Shown one piece after another: positions 33,373 to 43,243 of a stretch of 64,000 nucleotides of DNA. The stretch's first letter is position 1, and the number at the start of each line of letters is the position of its first letter. A program made the position numbers and the translations under genes. The stretch covers positions 806,001-870,000 of the forward strand of contig NZ_JBDIML010000001.1 of the NCBI RefSeq assembly GCF_039614845.1, given 5' to 3'. The DNA comes from Ornithinibacillus xuwenensis. Its GTDB lineage: Bacteria; Bacillota; Bacilli; Bacillales; Amphibacillaceae. Below the pieces are notes generated by a model. The model had not been told where the DNA came from. It did not search any database and was given only the letters and a program-made list of their open reading frames with translations.

Positions 33373-34283
33373 ACTAAAATCCCCTTTCCTATCGCTTCTT
33401 GTACCGATTGAAAATCATACTTTTCCAACGTACTTGGCAACGCATCAATAATGTCTGAACAAATAAAAGGATTTTGAAAATTGGCTGTTCCAACAGCAAC
33501 TGCACTTGCTCCTGCTAATAAAAACTCTAGAACATCTTCAGCGCTTTGCACTCCACCCATACCAATAATTGGAATTTTCACCTGCTGACTTACTTCATAA
33601 ATCATACGGATAGCCACTGGTTTAATCGCAGCGCCAGATAATCCACCCGTTTTATTTGCTATAATTGGTTTTCTCTCTGTTAAGTGGATTTGCATACCTG
33701 TAATCGTATTAATCATGGATAATCCATCTGCACCTGCTTTTTCCACTGCTTTCGCCATGTCAATAATGTTCGTAACATTTGGCGACAGCTTTACATAGAT
33801 TGGTAATTTACTTGCCTTCTTCACGATTTCTGTAACACGCGCTGCCATCTTGGGATTCGTACCAAACTGGATACCACCTTCTTTAACATTAGGACAGGAA
33901 ATATTTAATTCTAATGCATGAACAAAAGAGGTATCGTTAAAGGAACGAGCGACATATTCATATTCTTCTAAGGAACTTCCTGCGATGTTCGCTATGATAT
34001 TGGTATTATACTGCGCTAGAAAAGGAACTTCGGTTTCGATAATTTTTTGGACCCCAGGATTCTGCAGTCCAATAGCGTTCAGCATACCAGAAGCAGTCTC
34101 CGCAACGCGAGGAGTGGGATTACCAAATCGCTCACTACCTGTTGCAGCCTTCATTATCACAGCACCTAGCTTACTAAGGTCATAGAATTCACTATACTCT
34201 CTTCCAAATCCAAAGCATCCAGAAGCAGGCATAATAGGATTTTTTAGGCTAAGTCCCGGCAGTTCTACTCGCAGCTGTGTCAT
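33369..34283 (-). CDS. pyrD: Dihydroorotate dehydrogenase B, catalytic subunit (PyrDB)
   Basis: Oxidises dihydroorotate to orotate with FMN; electrons pass to the PyrK subunit and then NAD+. The 304-residue protein has LKNPIMPASGCFGFG, the active base region ELNISCPNVKEGG with the cysteine typical of class 1B, VKLSPNVTNI, and the FMN phosphate site IGMGGV and GASAVAVGTANF. The cysteine in place of serine and the adjacent pyrK identify the NAD-dependent 1B type. Confidence 0.96.
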   Translation of the reverse strand: MTQLRVELPGLSLKNPIMPASGCFGFGREYSEFYDLSKLGAVIMKAATGSERFGNPTPRVAETASGMLNAIGLQNPGVQKIIETEVPFLAQYNTNIIANIAGSSLEEYEYVARSFNDTSFVHALELNISCPNVKEGGIQFGTNPKMAARVTEIVKKASKLPIYVKLSPNVTNIIDMAKAVEKAGADGLSMINTITGMQIHLTERKPIIANKTGGLSGAAIKPVAIRMIYEVSQQVKIPIIGMGGVQSAEDVLEFLLAGASAVAVGTANFQNPFICSDIIDALPSTLEKYDFQSVQEAIGKGILV

Positions 34284-35035
34284 AGACTTACCTCCTCTGC
34301 ATGAAAGACTGGACCATCCTTACAAATTTTCTTATAGCCATTTCCATCCTTTGTTGGTATCACACATGCGAAGCAGGCTCCAACTCCACATCCCATTCGT
34401 TCTTCTAAGGATAAATAGCCCTCTTTACCAGCTAGTTTTGTAGATAGTGCTTTGAGCATAACGATTGGACCACAAGAATAGTAGGAATCAAAGGTTGGAA
34501 CTTTGTCCAATACATCCGTAACAAAGCCTTTCTCACCATAGCTTCCGTCATTCGTTACAATGATTGTTTCTCCTAAGGCTTTAAATTCATCTTCATAAAA
34601 CACGCTAGCTTTATGTTGAAATCCTAATACGGACACTACCGTATATCCTTTATCCTTTAAAGTTTTTCCCAGGAAATATAATGGTGGAACACCGATTCCT
34701 CCTCCAACTAGTAAAATAGTGGAGGGTGACTCTTTATCAATGGAAAAGCCGTTGCCAACTGGAGCTAGCACATCTAAAACATCTCCACACCGATACATAG
34801 CTAATTCTTCCGTACCAGCTCCATTTATTTTAAAAATAATCGTAATGGTTTGTTGCTCTCGGTTACAGTCAGCAATGGAAATTGGTCTTCTTAATGTTTT
34901 CTCGCCAATCCGAATATGCAAAAATTGACCCGGTATAGCTATTTCACTAATACACGGATTCTTTAGGACCATTTCAATTGAATCCTCTGCAATTCTATTG
35001 GTGGATATAATCGTCATTAGCTCTTTATGAATCAT
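34280..35035 (-). CDS. pyrK: Dihydroorotate dehydrogenase B, electron transfer subunit
   Basis: FAD and [2Fe-2S] subunit that passes electrons from PyrD to NAD+. The 251-residue protein has the FAD-binding TLRRPISIAD, the NAD-binding ILLVGGGIGVPPLYFL, and the cluster cysteines in ERMGCGVGACFACVIPT plus a later Cys near residue 240. Its ATG overlaps the pyrAB stop as ATGA, and its own stop overlaps pyrD. Confidence 0.96.
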   Translation of the reverse strand: MIHKELMTIISTNRIAEDSIEMVLKNPCISEIAIPGQFLHIRIGEKTLRRPISIADCNREQQTITIIFKINGAGTEELAMYRCGDVLDVLAPVGNGFSIDKESPSTILLVGGGIGVPPLYFLGKTLKDKGYTVVSVLGFQHKASVFYEDEFKALGETIIVTNDGSYGEKGFVTDVLDKVPTFDSYYSCGPIVMLKALSTKLAGKEGYLSLEERMGCGVGACFACVIPTKDGNGYKKICKDGPVFHAEEVSL

Positions 35036-38000
35036 AATATAACAGCCTCTTTTGTCGATATTGGACGTGCACTAAATGTTGTTGAATCAATGACATTCAA
35101 TATTGCGTTAGCTGTGTCTAAACTCGTTAAACAAGCAATTCCATGCTCAACAGAGAACCTTCTAATCATAAAACCGTCTGATCTTGGTTGTTTACCGGAA
35201 GTTAGTGTATTAATCACAAATTGTACTTGTCCTTGTTCAATAATTGATAATACATTGGGTTCTTTGGCACCTATTTTTGCAACTTCAGCAACTGGTATAT
35301 TCGCTCCTCTTAGAAAGGACGCCGTGCCTTCTGTTGCATATAGTTGAAAACCTAATTGATGAAATCGTTCAGCTATTTCAAGCATTTCTACCTTATCTTT
35401 ATCAGCAACCGTTAACAGTACTGCACCTTCACTTGGGACCGAAATTCCTGCTGCTAATAAGCCTTTGTACAACGCTTTTTCTAACGTCTTATCATAACCA
35501 ATTGCTTCTCCAGTTGATTTCATTTCAGGCCCAAGAATAGTATCAACACTTCGTAGTTTTTCAAATGAAAATACTGGAATTTTTACAGATACTTGACTTG
35601 TCTCCGGGAGAATACCAGATTCATAGCCTAAGTCATTTAATTTTTCTCCAAGGATACATCTCGTTGCTAGATTCGCCATTGTAACACCCGTAATTTTACT
35701 TAAGAAAGGAATGGTTCTACTTGCTCTTGGGTTTACCTCTAGTACATATACCGCTTCTTCTTGAATAATGAATTGAATATTAACGAGCCCCTTTACACGT
35801 AGTGCATGAGAAATTTTCATCGTCGCCTCAAAGCATTTTTGCTTTACATTCTCTGAGATTCTCTGTGGCGGATACACAGCAATTGAATCTCCAGAATGGA
35901 CACCTGACCGTTCAATATGCTCCATGATTCCAGGAACAATCGTTGTTTCACCATCACTAATCGCATCAACTTCGATTTCAATTCCAGTAATGTATTTGTC
36001 TATTAGAATAGGATGGCGATCATTAATATGGCCTGTTTTATTTAAATATAATTGTAACTCGTCTGTACTATAGACAATTTCCATTCTACTCCCACCAATG
36101 ACGTATGATGGCCTTACAAGCACTGGATACCCAATAGATTCCGCAACTTCAATTGCCTGTTCCATTCGTTTGACCGCTTTTCCTTGTGGACGTAATAGAG
36201 AAAGTTCATCTAATAGCAACTCAAATTTGTCTCGATCCTCAGCTGTATCGATTGCATTTAAATCTGTCCCTAAGATGGTGACACCTCTTCGTGCCAAACC
36301 TTCAGCTAGATTAATAGCTGTTTGTCCGCCAAATTGGACAATGACACCGATCGGATTTTCAAGACGAATGACATGCATCACATCTTCTAAAGTCAGTGGT
36401 TCAAAATAAAGCTTATCGGAAATACTAAAATCAGTTGAAACGGTCTCTGGATTATTATTCATGATAATCGCTTCATAGCCCATTTCTTTAATAGCCAATA
36501 CAGAATGTACTGTTGCATAGTCAAACTCCACTCCCTGCCCTATTCGAATAGGACCTGATCCGAGAACTAGAACTTTCTTATTTGTTGAAGCAAACGACTC
36601 ATTCTCTTCTTCATAAGTGCTGTAAAAGTAAGGAGTACTTGAATAAAATTCTGCTGCACAAGTATCAACCATTTTGTATACTGGCGAAATATTATCTGAT
36701 ATACGATATTGAAAGAGCTCATCCTCTGAAATTTCCCAAAGCCTAGCTATATGAGCATCAGAGAATCCCTTCTGCTTTGCTTCTTGTAATATATCGTTAG
36801 CAAATTTATTGGCTTGTATCACTTGTTCGAAGTGAACAATCCCTTCAATCTTCCTCAGGAAAAATAAATCAATTTTTGTAAGTTGATAAATTTCTTCAGT
36901 ATTTATTCCTCTTCTTATCGCTTCTGCTATGATAAAGATCCTTTCATCATCAGCTTTTGATAACCGTGATTTTATGGTTTCCACGGATTCAGTTGTTACG
37001 CTTTGCAACCAAAGTTGCTCTGTTCCAATATCCATGGAACGAATTCCTTTTAGTAAGGATTCCTCGAAGTTCCTACCAATGGACATAATTTCACCAGTAG
37101 CTTTCATTTGTGTACCAAGCTTCCGATCTCCTGTCACAAATTTATCAAATGGGAAGCGTGGAATTTTTGTAATGACATAGTCAAGAGCTGGCTCAAATAA
37201 CGCATACGTATTACCAGTAATTGGATTGATTATTTCATCTAATGTAAGCCCTACTGCGATTTTGGCTGCCATCTTCGCAATTGGGTAGCCAGTAGCCTTC
37301 GAGGCCAATGCTGACGATCTACTAACTCGTGGATTAACTTCAATTACGTAATAATGAAAGCTATGTGGGTCCAACGCCAGCTGAACATTACAACCACCTT
37401 CTATTTCTAATTCTCGAATAATCTTTAGTGATGCATTTCGTAAAAGCTGATACTCCCTGTCACTTAATGTCTGTGAAGGAGCTACAACAATAGAGTCTCC
37501 AGTATGAATACCTACAGGATCAATATTTTCCATATTACACACGACAATCGCTTGATCATTTTTATCGCGCATTACTTCATACTCAATCTCTTTATACCCT
37601 GCGATATTTCGTTCAATTAAACATTGGTTCACAGGTGATAATGCTAAACCATTCCGAGTTATTTCTCTGAGATCTGTCTCATCGTAGCACATACCACCTC
37701 CAGTTCCTCCCAATGTATAGGCAGGGCGAACGATTAATGGAAAACCAATTTCTTCTGCAAAGACAAGTGCTTGGTCTACCGTTGTCACAATTTGACTTTC
37801 AGGGACAGGTTCATGTATTTCTCTCATTAGATCGCGAAACTTTTCTCGATCCTCTGCCTTTTGAATAGCTTCTAATGAAGTTCCTAGTAGCTTCACATGA
37901 TATTCTTGTAAAATCCCTGTTTTATCTAAAGCAACTGCTAGGTTTAATCCAGTCTGACCACCTAATGTTGGTAAGAGTGCATCTGGTTGTTCCTTTCGTA

Positions 38001-38232
38001 TAATCTTTGTTAAAAACTCTACTGTCAGAGGTTCCATGTATACTTTATCTGCTACGGTTTGATCCGTCATAATGGTAGCTGGATTTGAGTTTGCTAAGAT
38101 TACGGTGTATCCTTCCTCACGTAGCGCTTGACAGGCTTGTGTTCCCGAATAATCAAATTCTGCTGCCTGACCTATAACAATAGGACCTGAACCAATGACG
38201 AGTATTTTCTGGATGTCTTTATTTCTAGGCAT
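35032..38232 (-). CDS. pyrAB: Carbamoyl-phosphate synthase large subunit, pyrimidine-specific
   Basis: Makes carbamoyl phosphate from bicarbonate, ATP and ammonia delivered by PyrAA. From ATG 38232 (MPRNKDIQKIL, eight bases after AGGAGAG) it has 1066 residues: two homologous ATP-grasp halves, each with an N-terminal VLGSGPIRIGQ-type or VIGSGPIVIGQ motif, an oligomerisation domain near 400-550, and a C-terminal MGS-like allosteric domain from about 935. It overlaps pyrAA by eight bases. Presence in a PyrR operon marks it as the pyrimidine isozyme; bacilli often hold a separate arginine one. Confidence 0.97.
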   Translation of the reverse strand: MPRNKDIQKILVIGSGPIVIGQAAEFDYSGTQACQALREEGYTVILANSNPATIMTDQTVADKVYMEPLTVEFLTKIIRKEQPDALLPTLGGQTGLNLAVALDKTGILQEYHVKLLGTSLEAIQKAEDREKFRDLMREIHEPVPESQIVTTVDQALVFAEEIGFPLIVRPAYTLGGTGGGMCYDETDLREITRNGLALSPVNQCLIERNIAGYKEIEYEVMRDKNDQAIVVCNMENIDPVGIHTGDSIVVAPSQTLSDREYQLLRNASLKIIRELEIEGGCNVQLALDPHSFHYYVIEVNPRVSRSSALASKATGYPIAKMAAKIAVGLTLDEIINPITGNTYALFEPALDYVITKIPRFPFDKFVTGDRKLGTQMKATGEIMSIGRNFEESLLKGIRSMDIGTEQLWLQSVTTESVETIKSRLSKADDERIFIIAEAIRRGINTEEIYQLTKIDLFFLRKIEGIVHFEQVIQANKFANDILQEAKQKGFSDAHIARLWEISEDELFQYRISDNISPVYKMVDTCAAEFYSSTPYFYSTYEEENESFASTNKKVLVLGSGPIRIGQGVEFDYATVHSVLAIKEMGYEAIIMNNNPETVSTDFSISDKLYFEPLTLEDVMHVIRLENPIGVIVQFGGQTAINLAEGLARRGVTILGTDLNAIDTAEDRDKFELLLDELSLLRPQGKAVKRMEQAIEVAESIGYPVLVRPSYVIGGSRMEIVYSTDELQLYLNKTGHINDRHPILIDKYITGIEIEVDAISDGETTIVPGIMEHIERSGVHSGDSIAVYPPQRISENVKQKCFEATMKISHALRVKGLVNIQFIIQEEAVYVLEVNPRASRTIPFLSKITGVTMANLATRCILGEKLNDLGYESGILPETSQVSVKIPVFSFEKLRSVDTILGPEMKSTGEAIGYDKTLEKALYKGLLAAGISVPSEGAVLLTVADKDKVEMLEIAERFHQLGFQLYATEGTASFLRGANIPVAEVAKIGAKEPNVLSIIEQGQVQFVINTLTSGKQPRSDGFMIRRFSVEHGIACLTSLDTANAILNVIDSTTFSARPISTKEAVIL

Positions 38233-39325
38233 ACACTTCACTCTCCTGCTTTACTAAATTTTGTTTAATTAACTCAAGAAAATCATCAAATAAATAATTG
38301 GAATCCTCTGGTCCCGGAGAGCTTTCAGGATGGTATTGAACTGAAAATGCTGGATATATTTTATGACGAATTCCTTCTACAGATTGATCATTTAAAGCAA
38401 CTTGTGTTAGTGCAAGATTCGTTTCGTCTAAGGATGACCTTGTTACAGCATAGCCGTGGTTCTGTGAGGTTAGAAAGGCTTTACCAGTTACGATATCTTG
38501 TACTGGATGATTTCCTCCACGATGACCGAATTTCATTTTCTCTGTTTTTGCCCCACATGCAAGTGCTAGAAGCTGGTGACCAAGACATATCCCAAATATC
38601 GGAATATACGGAAGCACCTGTTTAATCATATCAATCGCTTCAGGAACATCTGTTGGATCTCCTGGTCCATTTGTTAACATAATTCCGTCTGGTTTAAGTC
38701 GTAAAATTCCCTCAGCTGAATAATTGTAAGGAACAACTGTTACATGACAATTTCTCTTCGTTAATTCGCGCAAGATCCCATGTTTCATCCCAAAATCTAC
38801 TAATACAATGCGATATCCTCGACCTGGAACAATATAGGGCTTTATGGTGGATGTATGCCTAACTTGGTTGTGTAATTCCGGAGTAGCTTGTAATTTATCC
38901 AGGATGACCTTGTCTTCAACATCAATGTTAGCTAAGTAGCCCTTCATTGTTCCTGCTTCTCGGATGCGTTTTGTCAGCTTCCTTGTATCAATGCCTGTAA
39001 GCCCGGGAATATCATGTGCTTCTAAGTAGCTAGATATCGTCTCATCACATCTAAAGTTAGATGGAAATTCACTATATTCTTTCACAACTAATCCATTAAT
39101 AAATGGTGCTACTGTTTCGAAGTCATCCCGGTTGATGCCATAGTTTCCTATAAGGGGATAGGTTAGTGTTACAATTTGTCCACAGTAGGACGGATCAGAT
39201 ATTATCTCTTGGTATCCTGTCATACTTGTATTAAATACTACCTCTCCACTAATCTCTCGTTTACTACCGAACCCTTCCCCAATAAATATTGTTCCATCCT
39301 CTAAGACTAACTTTCGTTTAGACAT
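38225..39325 (-). CDS. pyrAA: Carbamoyl-phosphate synthase small subunit, pyrimidine-specific
   Basis: Glutamine amidotransferase subunit that feeds ammonia to PyrAB. The 366-residue protein begins MSKRKLVLEDG at ATG 39325 (after GAGGAG); a longer in-frame start would run back into pyrC. The class I triad is visible: Cys247 in GICLGHQL, then the His and Glu in YHPESSPGPED near the C terminus. It overlaps pyrC by eight bases. Confidence 0.96.
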   Translation of the reverse strand: MSKRKLVLEDGTIFIGEGFGSKREISGEVVFNTSMTGYQEIISDPSYCGQIVTLTYPLIGNYGINRDDFETVAPFINGLVVKEYSEFPSNFRCDETISSYLEAHDIPGLTGIDTRKLTKRIREAGTMKGYLANIDVEDKVILDKLQATPELHNQVRHTSTIKPYIVPGRGYRIVLVDFGMKHGILRELTKRNCHVTVVPYNYSAEGILRLKPDGIMLTNGPGDPTDVPEAIDMIKQVLPYIPIFGICLGHQLLALACGAKTEKMKFGHRGGNHPVQDIVTGKAFLTSQNHGYAVTRSSLDETNLALTQVALNDQSVEGIRHKIYPAFSVQYHPESSPGPEDSNYLFDDFLELIKQNLVKQESEVYA

Positions 39326-40604
39326 GAAAATCCTCCTCATAGACAATTTCTCCATCACATATGGTTAAAACTGGTACTCCAGTTACGTTCCAATTGTGAA
39401 ATGGTGTATTTTTACCCTTGGAATAAAAAGTATGTTTGTCAATATTCATTTCTCTTTCCACATCAATTAATGTTAAATCTGCTACTACATTTGCTGCTAA
39501 CTTGCCATAAGGTAGACCGAAAATAGATGCTGGTTTAATTGTTAGCCAATCTACTAGTTGCTTTAAGGTTATTTTGTTCTGCTTTACAAGGTAGGTATAC
39601 AGTAGTGGGAAAGCAGTTTCTAAACCAACAATTCCAAATGGTGCATGTAGCATTCCTTGTGCCTTTTCATCAGAACTATGTGGAGCATGATCTGTTGCGA
39701 TGAAATCAATTGTCCCCTCTAATAATCCCTCTAATAAAGCATCTTGATCCTCTTTACTTCGCAGCGGAGGATTCATTTTAAAATTTGCATCATCTTGTTC
39801 TATCGCATCTTCACTTAGTAAGAGATGATGAGGTGTCACTTCAGCGGTTACCTTAATACCAGCTTTTTTAGCATCTCGTATAACACGAACAGATTCCTTC
39901 GTACTTACATGACAAACATGATAATGACAGCCAGTTGCTTCAGCTAATAAAACATCACGTGCAATTTGTACAGATTCACTAAGGGAAGGAATGCCTGGTA
40001 AATCAAGGCGTTTACTCACAGCACCATCATGAACAACACCACCGTATACGATTGAATTATCTTCACAATGTGCTACGATTGCTTTGCCATTTTGGGCAGC
40101 TAATTGCATTGCACGATACATTGCATCGGCTGCTTGTATTCCAACCCCATCGTCAGTAAACCCAAAGATATCAAGCTTAGAAAGTTGATCAATATTTGTA
40201 AGTTCCTCACCCTTCAACCCTTTTGTAATTGCGGCATATGGAAGTACACGTACAAGTGCATCATTTTTAATTCGTTCTAACAGCTGCTGTACGGTTTCCA
40301 ATTTGTCTGGGACTGGGTTTGTATTTGGCATTGCACAAACTGTAGTAAAACCACCTCTGGCCGCTGCTTTCGTCCCTGTCTTTATCGTTTCTTTATGTTC
40401 TCCTCCTGGCTCCCTCAAATGGATATGTACATCAATAAATCCTGGTACCAGTAGTCGTTCTTGACAATCAATTATTCTATCAACATCCTCTATTTCAATG
40501 AACGAACTTATCGTTTGAACCATATTCTCTACTATTAAAACATCGCATGCTTCAAATTCACCGTTTTCCGTTAATGTTCTAGTATTTTTTAACAATAGCT
40601 TCAT
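39318..40604 (-). CDS. pyrC: Dihydroorotase
   Basis: Zinc amidohydrolase that cyclises carbamoyl-aspartate to dihydroorotate. The 428-residue protein has the metal-binding HIHLREPG at 60-67, a GFTTVCAMPNTNP segment, HCED and HVCHVST, and the catalytic ATDHAPHS. Class I type as in Bacillus. Its ATG overlaps the pyrB stop by four bases. Confidence 0.97.
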   Translation of the reverse strand: MKLLLKNTRTLTENGEFEACDVLIVENMVQTISSFIEIEDVDRIIDCQERLLVPGFIDVHIHLREPGGEHKETIKTGTKAAARGGFTTVCAMPNTNPVPDKLETVQQLLERIKNDALVRVLPYAAITKGLKGEELTNIDQLSKLDIFGFTDDGVGIQAADAMYRAMQLAAQNGKAIVAHCEDNSIVYGGVVHDGAVSKRLDLPGIPSLSESVQIARDVLLAEATGCHYHVCHVSTKESVRVIRDAKKAGIKVTAEVTPHHLLLSEDAIEQDDANFKMNPPLRSKEDQDALLEGLLEGTIDFIATDHAPHSSDEKAQGMLHAPFGIVGLETAFPLLYTYLVKQNKITLKQLVDWLTIKPASIFGLPYGKLAANVVADLTLIDVEREMNIDKHTFYSKGKNTPFHNWNVTGVPVLTICDGEIVYEEDFHV

Positions 40605-41485
40605 TTAGAAATCCCCCATTCTTTTAGTACATGATTTAAAATAGCCATTCTGACATAGACACCATTAGACATTTGCTTGAAAATTCTAGAACGGCTACAT
40701 TCCACTAATTCATCCTCTATTTCCACACCTCGATTAATTGGTGCAGGATGTAAAATAATTGCATGATTCCTCATGGCATTCTCGCGTTGTTTGGTCAACC
40801 CATAGTTCTCTAGGTAATCCATGGTTTTATACTGAGTATCATGTCTTTCATGCTGAATTCGTAGTAGCATCAATGCATCACAAAGCTTTACAGCTTCATC
40901 GATGGTCACATATGGAAAATCAAGTGAATTATCCTCATATCCAGGTGCTGCGCTTAAATAGACTTTTGCACCAAGACGTTGGAGGGCAAGGGCGTTTGAC
41001 TTCGCTACCCGACTATGTATTATGTCACCAACAATCACGACTTTTACATTCTCAAAACTTCCAAATTCCTGATATAGGGTTAATAGATCTAACATACATT
41101 GTGTAGGATGTTCTGCTTTTCCTGCGCCAGCATTAATAATTGGGATGTTAATACCGGTGCTTAATTCTGTTATCCAATCGTCTGCTTCATGACGTATAAC
41201 GGCAACATCTGCACCGATTGATTCGAAGGTTTTTACCGTGTCGTATAAGGACTCACCTTTTAATAAACTGGAGAAATCGGCTTGAAAGTCCAGTATTTCC
41301 AGTCCAAGCTTTTTCTGAGCCACAATAAAACTCATTTTCGTTCTCGTACTCGGTTCAAAAAATAAATTGGCTGCAAATATTTGCTTCGAGAATGTAGGAC
41401 TATTCTTCTGGAAGGAAGAAGCAGAATCTAGTAATTGCATAATCTTGTCACTTGATAATTGATTAATAGATATAAAATGTTCCAT
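40601..41485 (-). CDS. pyrB: Aspartate carbamoyltransferase
   Basis: Condenses carbamoyl phosphate with aspartate, the committed step of pyrimidine synthesis. The 294-residue protein has the carbamoyl-phosphate loop STRTK at 46-50, HPTQCMLDLLTL, and HPAPINRGVE. I set the start at ATG 41485 (MEHFISINQL) after AGGAGGAG. A longer in-frame reading to 41587 exists but only because the attenuator region is open; it would translate the terminator stem. No regulatory pyrI subunit is present, normal for bacilli. Confidence 0.96.
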   Translation of the reverse strand: MEHFISINQLSSDKIMQLLDSASSFQKNSPTFSKQIFAANLFFEPSTRTKMSFIVAQKKLGLEILDFQADFSSLLKGESLYDTVKTFESIGADVAVIRHEADDWITELSTGINIPIINAGAGKAEHPTQCMLDLLTLYQEFGSFENVKVVIVGDIIHSRVAKSNALALQRLGAKVYLSAAPGYEDNSLDFPYVTIDEAVKLCDALMLLRIQHERHDTQYKTMDYLENYGLTKQRENAMRNHAIILHPAPINRGVEIEDELVECSRSRIFKQMSNGVYVRMAILNHVLKEWGISK

Positions 41486-41517
41486 GTCTCCTCCTAATAT
41501 TGTGACTGTTTGTTGCA

Positions 41518-41613
41518 TAAAAAAACCTCTTTGCAATTTTGGTCGCAAAGAGGTACACGTGTAGTAGGAAATCGTACACATGAACAAAGCAACCTTGTAA
41601 ACCTCTCTGGATT
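41518..41613 (-). promoter_or_regulatory. PyrR attenuator before pyrB
   Basis: On the minus strand the PyrR-binding loop ATCCAGAGAGGTT (41600-41612) is followed by an intrinsic terminator: ACCTCTTTGC pairs with GCAAAGAGGT (41525-41554) and leads into seven T residues. This matches the known design in which UMP-bound PyrR stabilises an anti-antiterminator and lets the terminator form. It lies in the pyrR-pyrB gap. Confidence 0.9.
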
Positions 41614-41635
41614 TATTTAAAGGTCCCTACCTTAT

Positions 41636-42178
41636 TTACTTTTCATAGATCGAAACTAAATCGACGCGATCTATTTCATCAAGTTGAACCACAATGATTT
41701 CCTTATCAGATGTTGGTATATTTTTTCCAACATAATCAGCTCTGATAGGTAATTCTCGATGACCACGATCAACTAATACTGCTAACTGTATTTGCGATGG
41801 TCTTCCCAAGTCCATAACTGCATCCATTGCAGCTCTTACTGTTCTTCCTGTATACAACACATCATCAATTAAAATAACTTTCTTATTCGTTAAATCAACC
41901 GGAATATCCGTATTTCGAATTTCAGGTTCATTATTCTCAACTGCTTTCTGCAAATCATCGCGATATAACGTAATGTCTAACTCACCTATTGGCAAGGTTA
42001 ATTCCTCAATCTTCATAATCTTTTCTTGTATTCGTTTCGCAAGCGGAACTCCTCTCGTTTTAATACCCACAATTACAAGGTCTTCTCCACCTTTGTTTTT
42101 TTCAAGTATTTCATGTGCAATACGAGTAAGTGCTCGATTGATTGCTTGTTGGTCTAGAATTTCTGTTTTCTTGTTCAT
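41636..42178 (-). CDS. pyrR: Bifunctional pyr operon attenuator / uracil phosphoribosyltransferase PyrR
   Basis: RNA-binding regulator that causes transcription attenuation of the pyr operon when UMP is bound, with weak UPRTase activity. The 180-residue protein has the PRPP motif VILIDDVLYTGRTVRAAMDA, GIKTRGVPLAKRI and the LVDRGHRELPIRADYVGKN region. GAGGTG precedes the ATG. It is the first gene of the operon, followed by an attenuator and pyrB. The uracil permease pyrP found between pyrR and pyrB in B. subtilis is missing. Confidence 0.97.
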   Translation of the reverse strand: MNKKTEILDQQAINRALTRIAHEILEKNKGGEDLVIVGIKTRGVPLAKRIQEKIMKIEELTLPIGELDITLYRDDLQKAVENNEPEIRNTDIPVDLTNKKVILIDDVLYTGRTVRAAMDAVMDLGRPSQIQLAVLVDRGHRELPIRADYVGKNIPTSDKEIIVVQLDEIDRVDLVSIYEK

Positions 42179-42192
42179 TTTATCACCTCAAT

Positions 42193-42281
42193 AAAAAAAC
42201 CTTTTCTCCATGAGGAAAAAAGGTTTTATATAGACGTATCCCTACGACTTAATCCGCTTCCTTTTTAGCCTCTCTGGACTG
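42193..42281 (-). promoter_or_regulatory. PyrR attenuator in the pyrR leader
   Basis: The minus-strand leader holds the PyrR-binding loop AGTCCAGAGAGGCT (42267-42280), then an intrinsic terminator with stem AAAACCTTTT / AAAAGGTTTT around TTCCTCATGGAG (about 42193-42227) and a T-tract ending just before the pyrR ribosome site. The binding loop matches the known consensus almost perfectly. Confidence 0.92.
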
Positions 42282-42309
42282 AATTAAAGGTCTCTTATTC
42301 ATTTGTTAC

Positions 42310-42338
42310 ATTATTTCAGAAATCATGTAAGCTGTCAA
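42310..42338 (-). promoter_or_regulatory. Sigma-A promoter of the pyr operon
   Basis: Minus-strand TTGACA (42333-42338), a 17-base spacer and AATAAT (42310-42315) overlap the end of rluD, about 30-40 bases before the PyrR-binding loop. Confidence 0.8.
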
Positions 42339-43243
42339 TACATATTTTCTAATGTTGTAAGCAACTCCACAAAATAAGCTGGAGGTTCAGCCTCAAAATG
42401 TAGCCATTCACCTGTTGTTGGATGTTTGAAACCAAGGACTTTAGCATGTAATACTTGTCCCTCGGTATCTAATGTCTTTCTCGGTCCATACTTTGGATCA
42501 CCCACTAATGGAAACCCAATGTATCGCATATGAACACGAATTTGGTGTGTCCTTCCAGTCTCTAACTGGCATTCAATATGTGTGTATTCTTGAAAACGAT
42601 TTAACACTTGGAAGTGAGTAACTGCATGCTTTCCATTTTCAACAACACTCATTTTTTGTCGGTCTTTAGGATCTCGACCTATTGGTGCATCGACCATACC
42701 TGTATCATGATTGATAACCCCATGAACGACAGCTACATACTTGCGTTCTACTTCTTTATTTGATAATTGCTCTGCAAGGGATGAATGTGCTTTATCATTT
42801 TTAGCGACTACTAATAGTCCGCTTGTATCCTTGTCAATACGATGAACAATGCCAGGTCGTTCAACACCATTAATACCAGACAAATCATCACAATGATACA
42901 GTAGAGCATTTACCAATGTACCACGTTGATGTCCAGCTGAAGGATGCACAACCATCCCTTTCGGTTTGTTGACTACTAATAAATCCTTATCCTCGTATAG
43001 AATTGCTAGCGGTATATTCTCGGGTTCAATATCAAGTGGCTCAGATTCAGGAATGGACCATGTAATAAGGTCCCCTTCTTGGCATTTATAATTTGCCTTA
43101 ACAATCTCACCATTCACCTTTACAAGCTCTTTGTTAATCCATAATTGCACTTGTGAACGAGACTGTTCCTGGTTTACGTTAGAGATTATTTTATCAATTC
43201 TTGTTTTAGCCTCAGATTCTGTAACGACATGTTGTAATAACAT
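42335..43243 (-). CDS. RluD-family pseudouridine synthase (YlyB)
   Basis: Modifies uridines in 23S rRNA, by family assignment. The 302-residue protein has an N-terminal S4 RNA-binding domain (about 12-75) and the catalytic domain with HRIDKDTSGLLVVAKN containing the catalytic Asp, and HQIRVHMRYIGFPLVGDPKYG. It directly follows lspA, and its stop overlaps the pyr promoter. In B. subtilis the same gene (ylyB) sits between lspA and pyrR. The exact rRNA position is not known. Confidence 0.9.
   Translation of the reverse strand: MLLQHVVTESEAKTRIDKIISNVNQEQSRSQVQLWINKELVKVNGEIVKANYKCQEGDLITWSIPESEPLDIEPENIPLAILYEDKDLLVVNKPKGMVVHPSAGHQRGTLVNALLYHCDDLSGINGVERPGIVHRIDKDTSGLLVVAKNDKAHSSLAEQLSNKEVERKYVAVVHGVINHDTGMVDAPIGRDPKDRQKMSVVENGKHAVTHFQVLNRFQEYTHIECQLETGRTHQIRVHMRYIGFPLVGDPKYGPRKTLDTEGQVLHAKVLGFKHPTTGEWLHFEAEPPAYFVELLTTLENMY

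Noticed and set aside
41486..41587. N-terminal extension of pyrB through the attenuator
   Set aside because: The open frame crosses the terminator stem and its T-tract; the strong ribosome site sits at ATG 41485.
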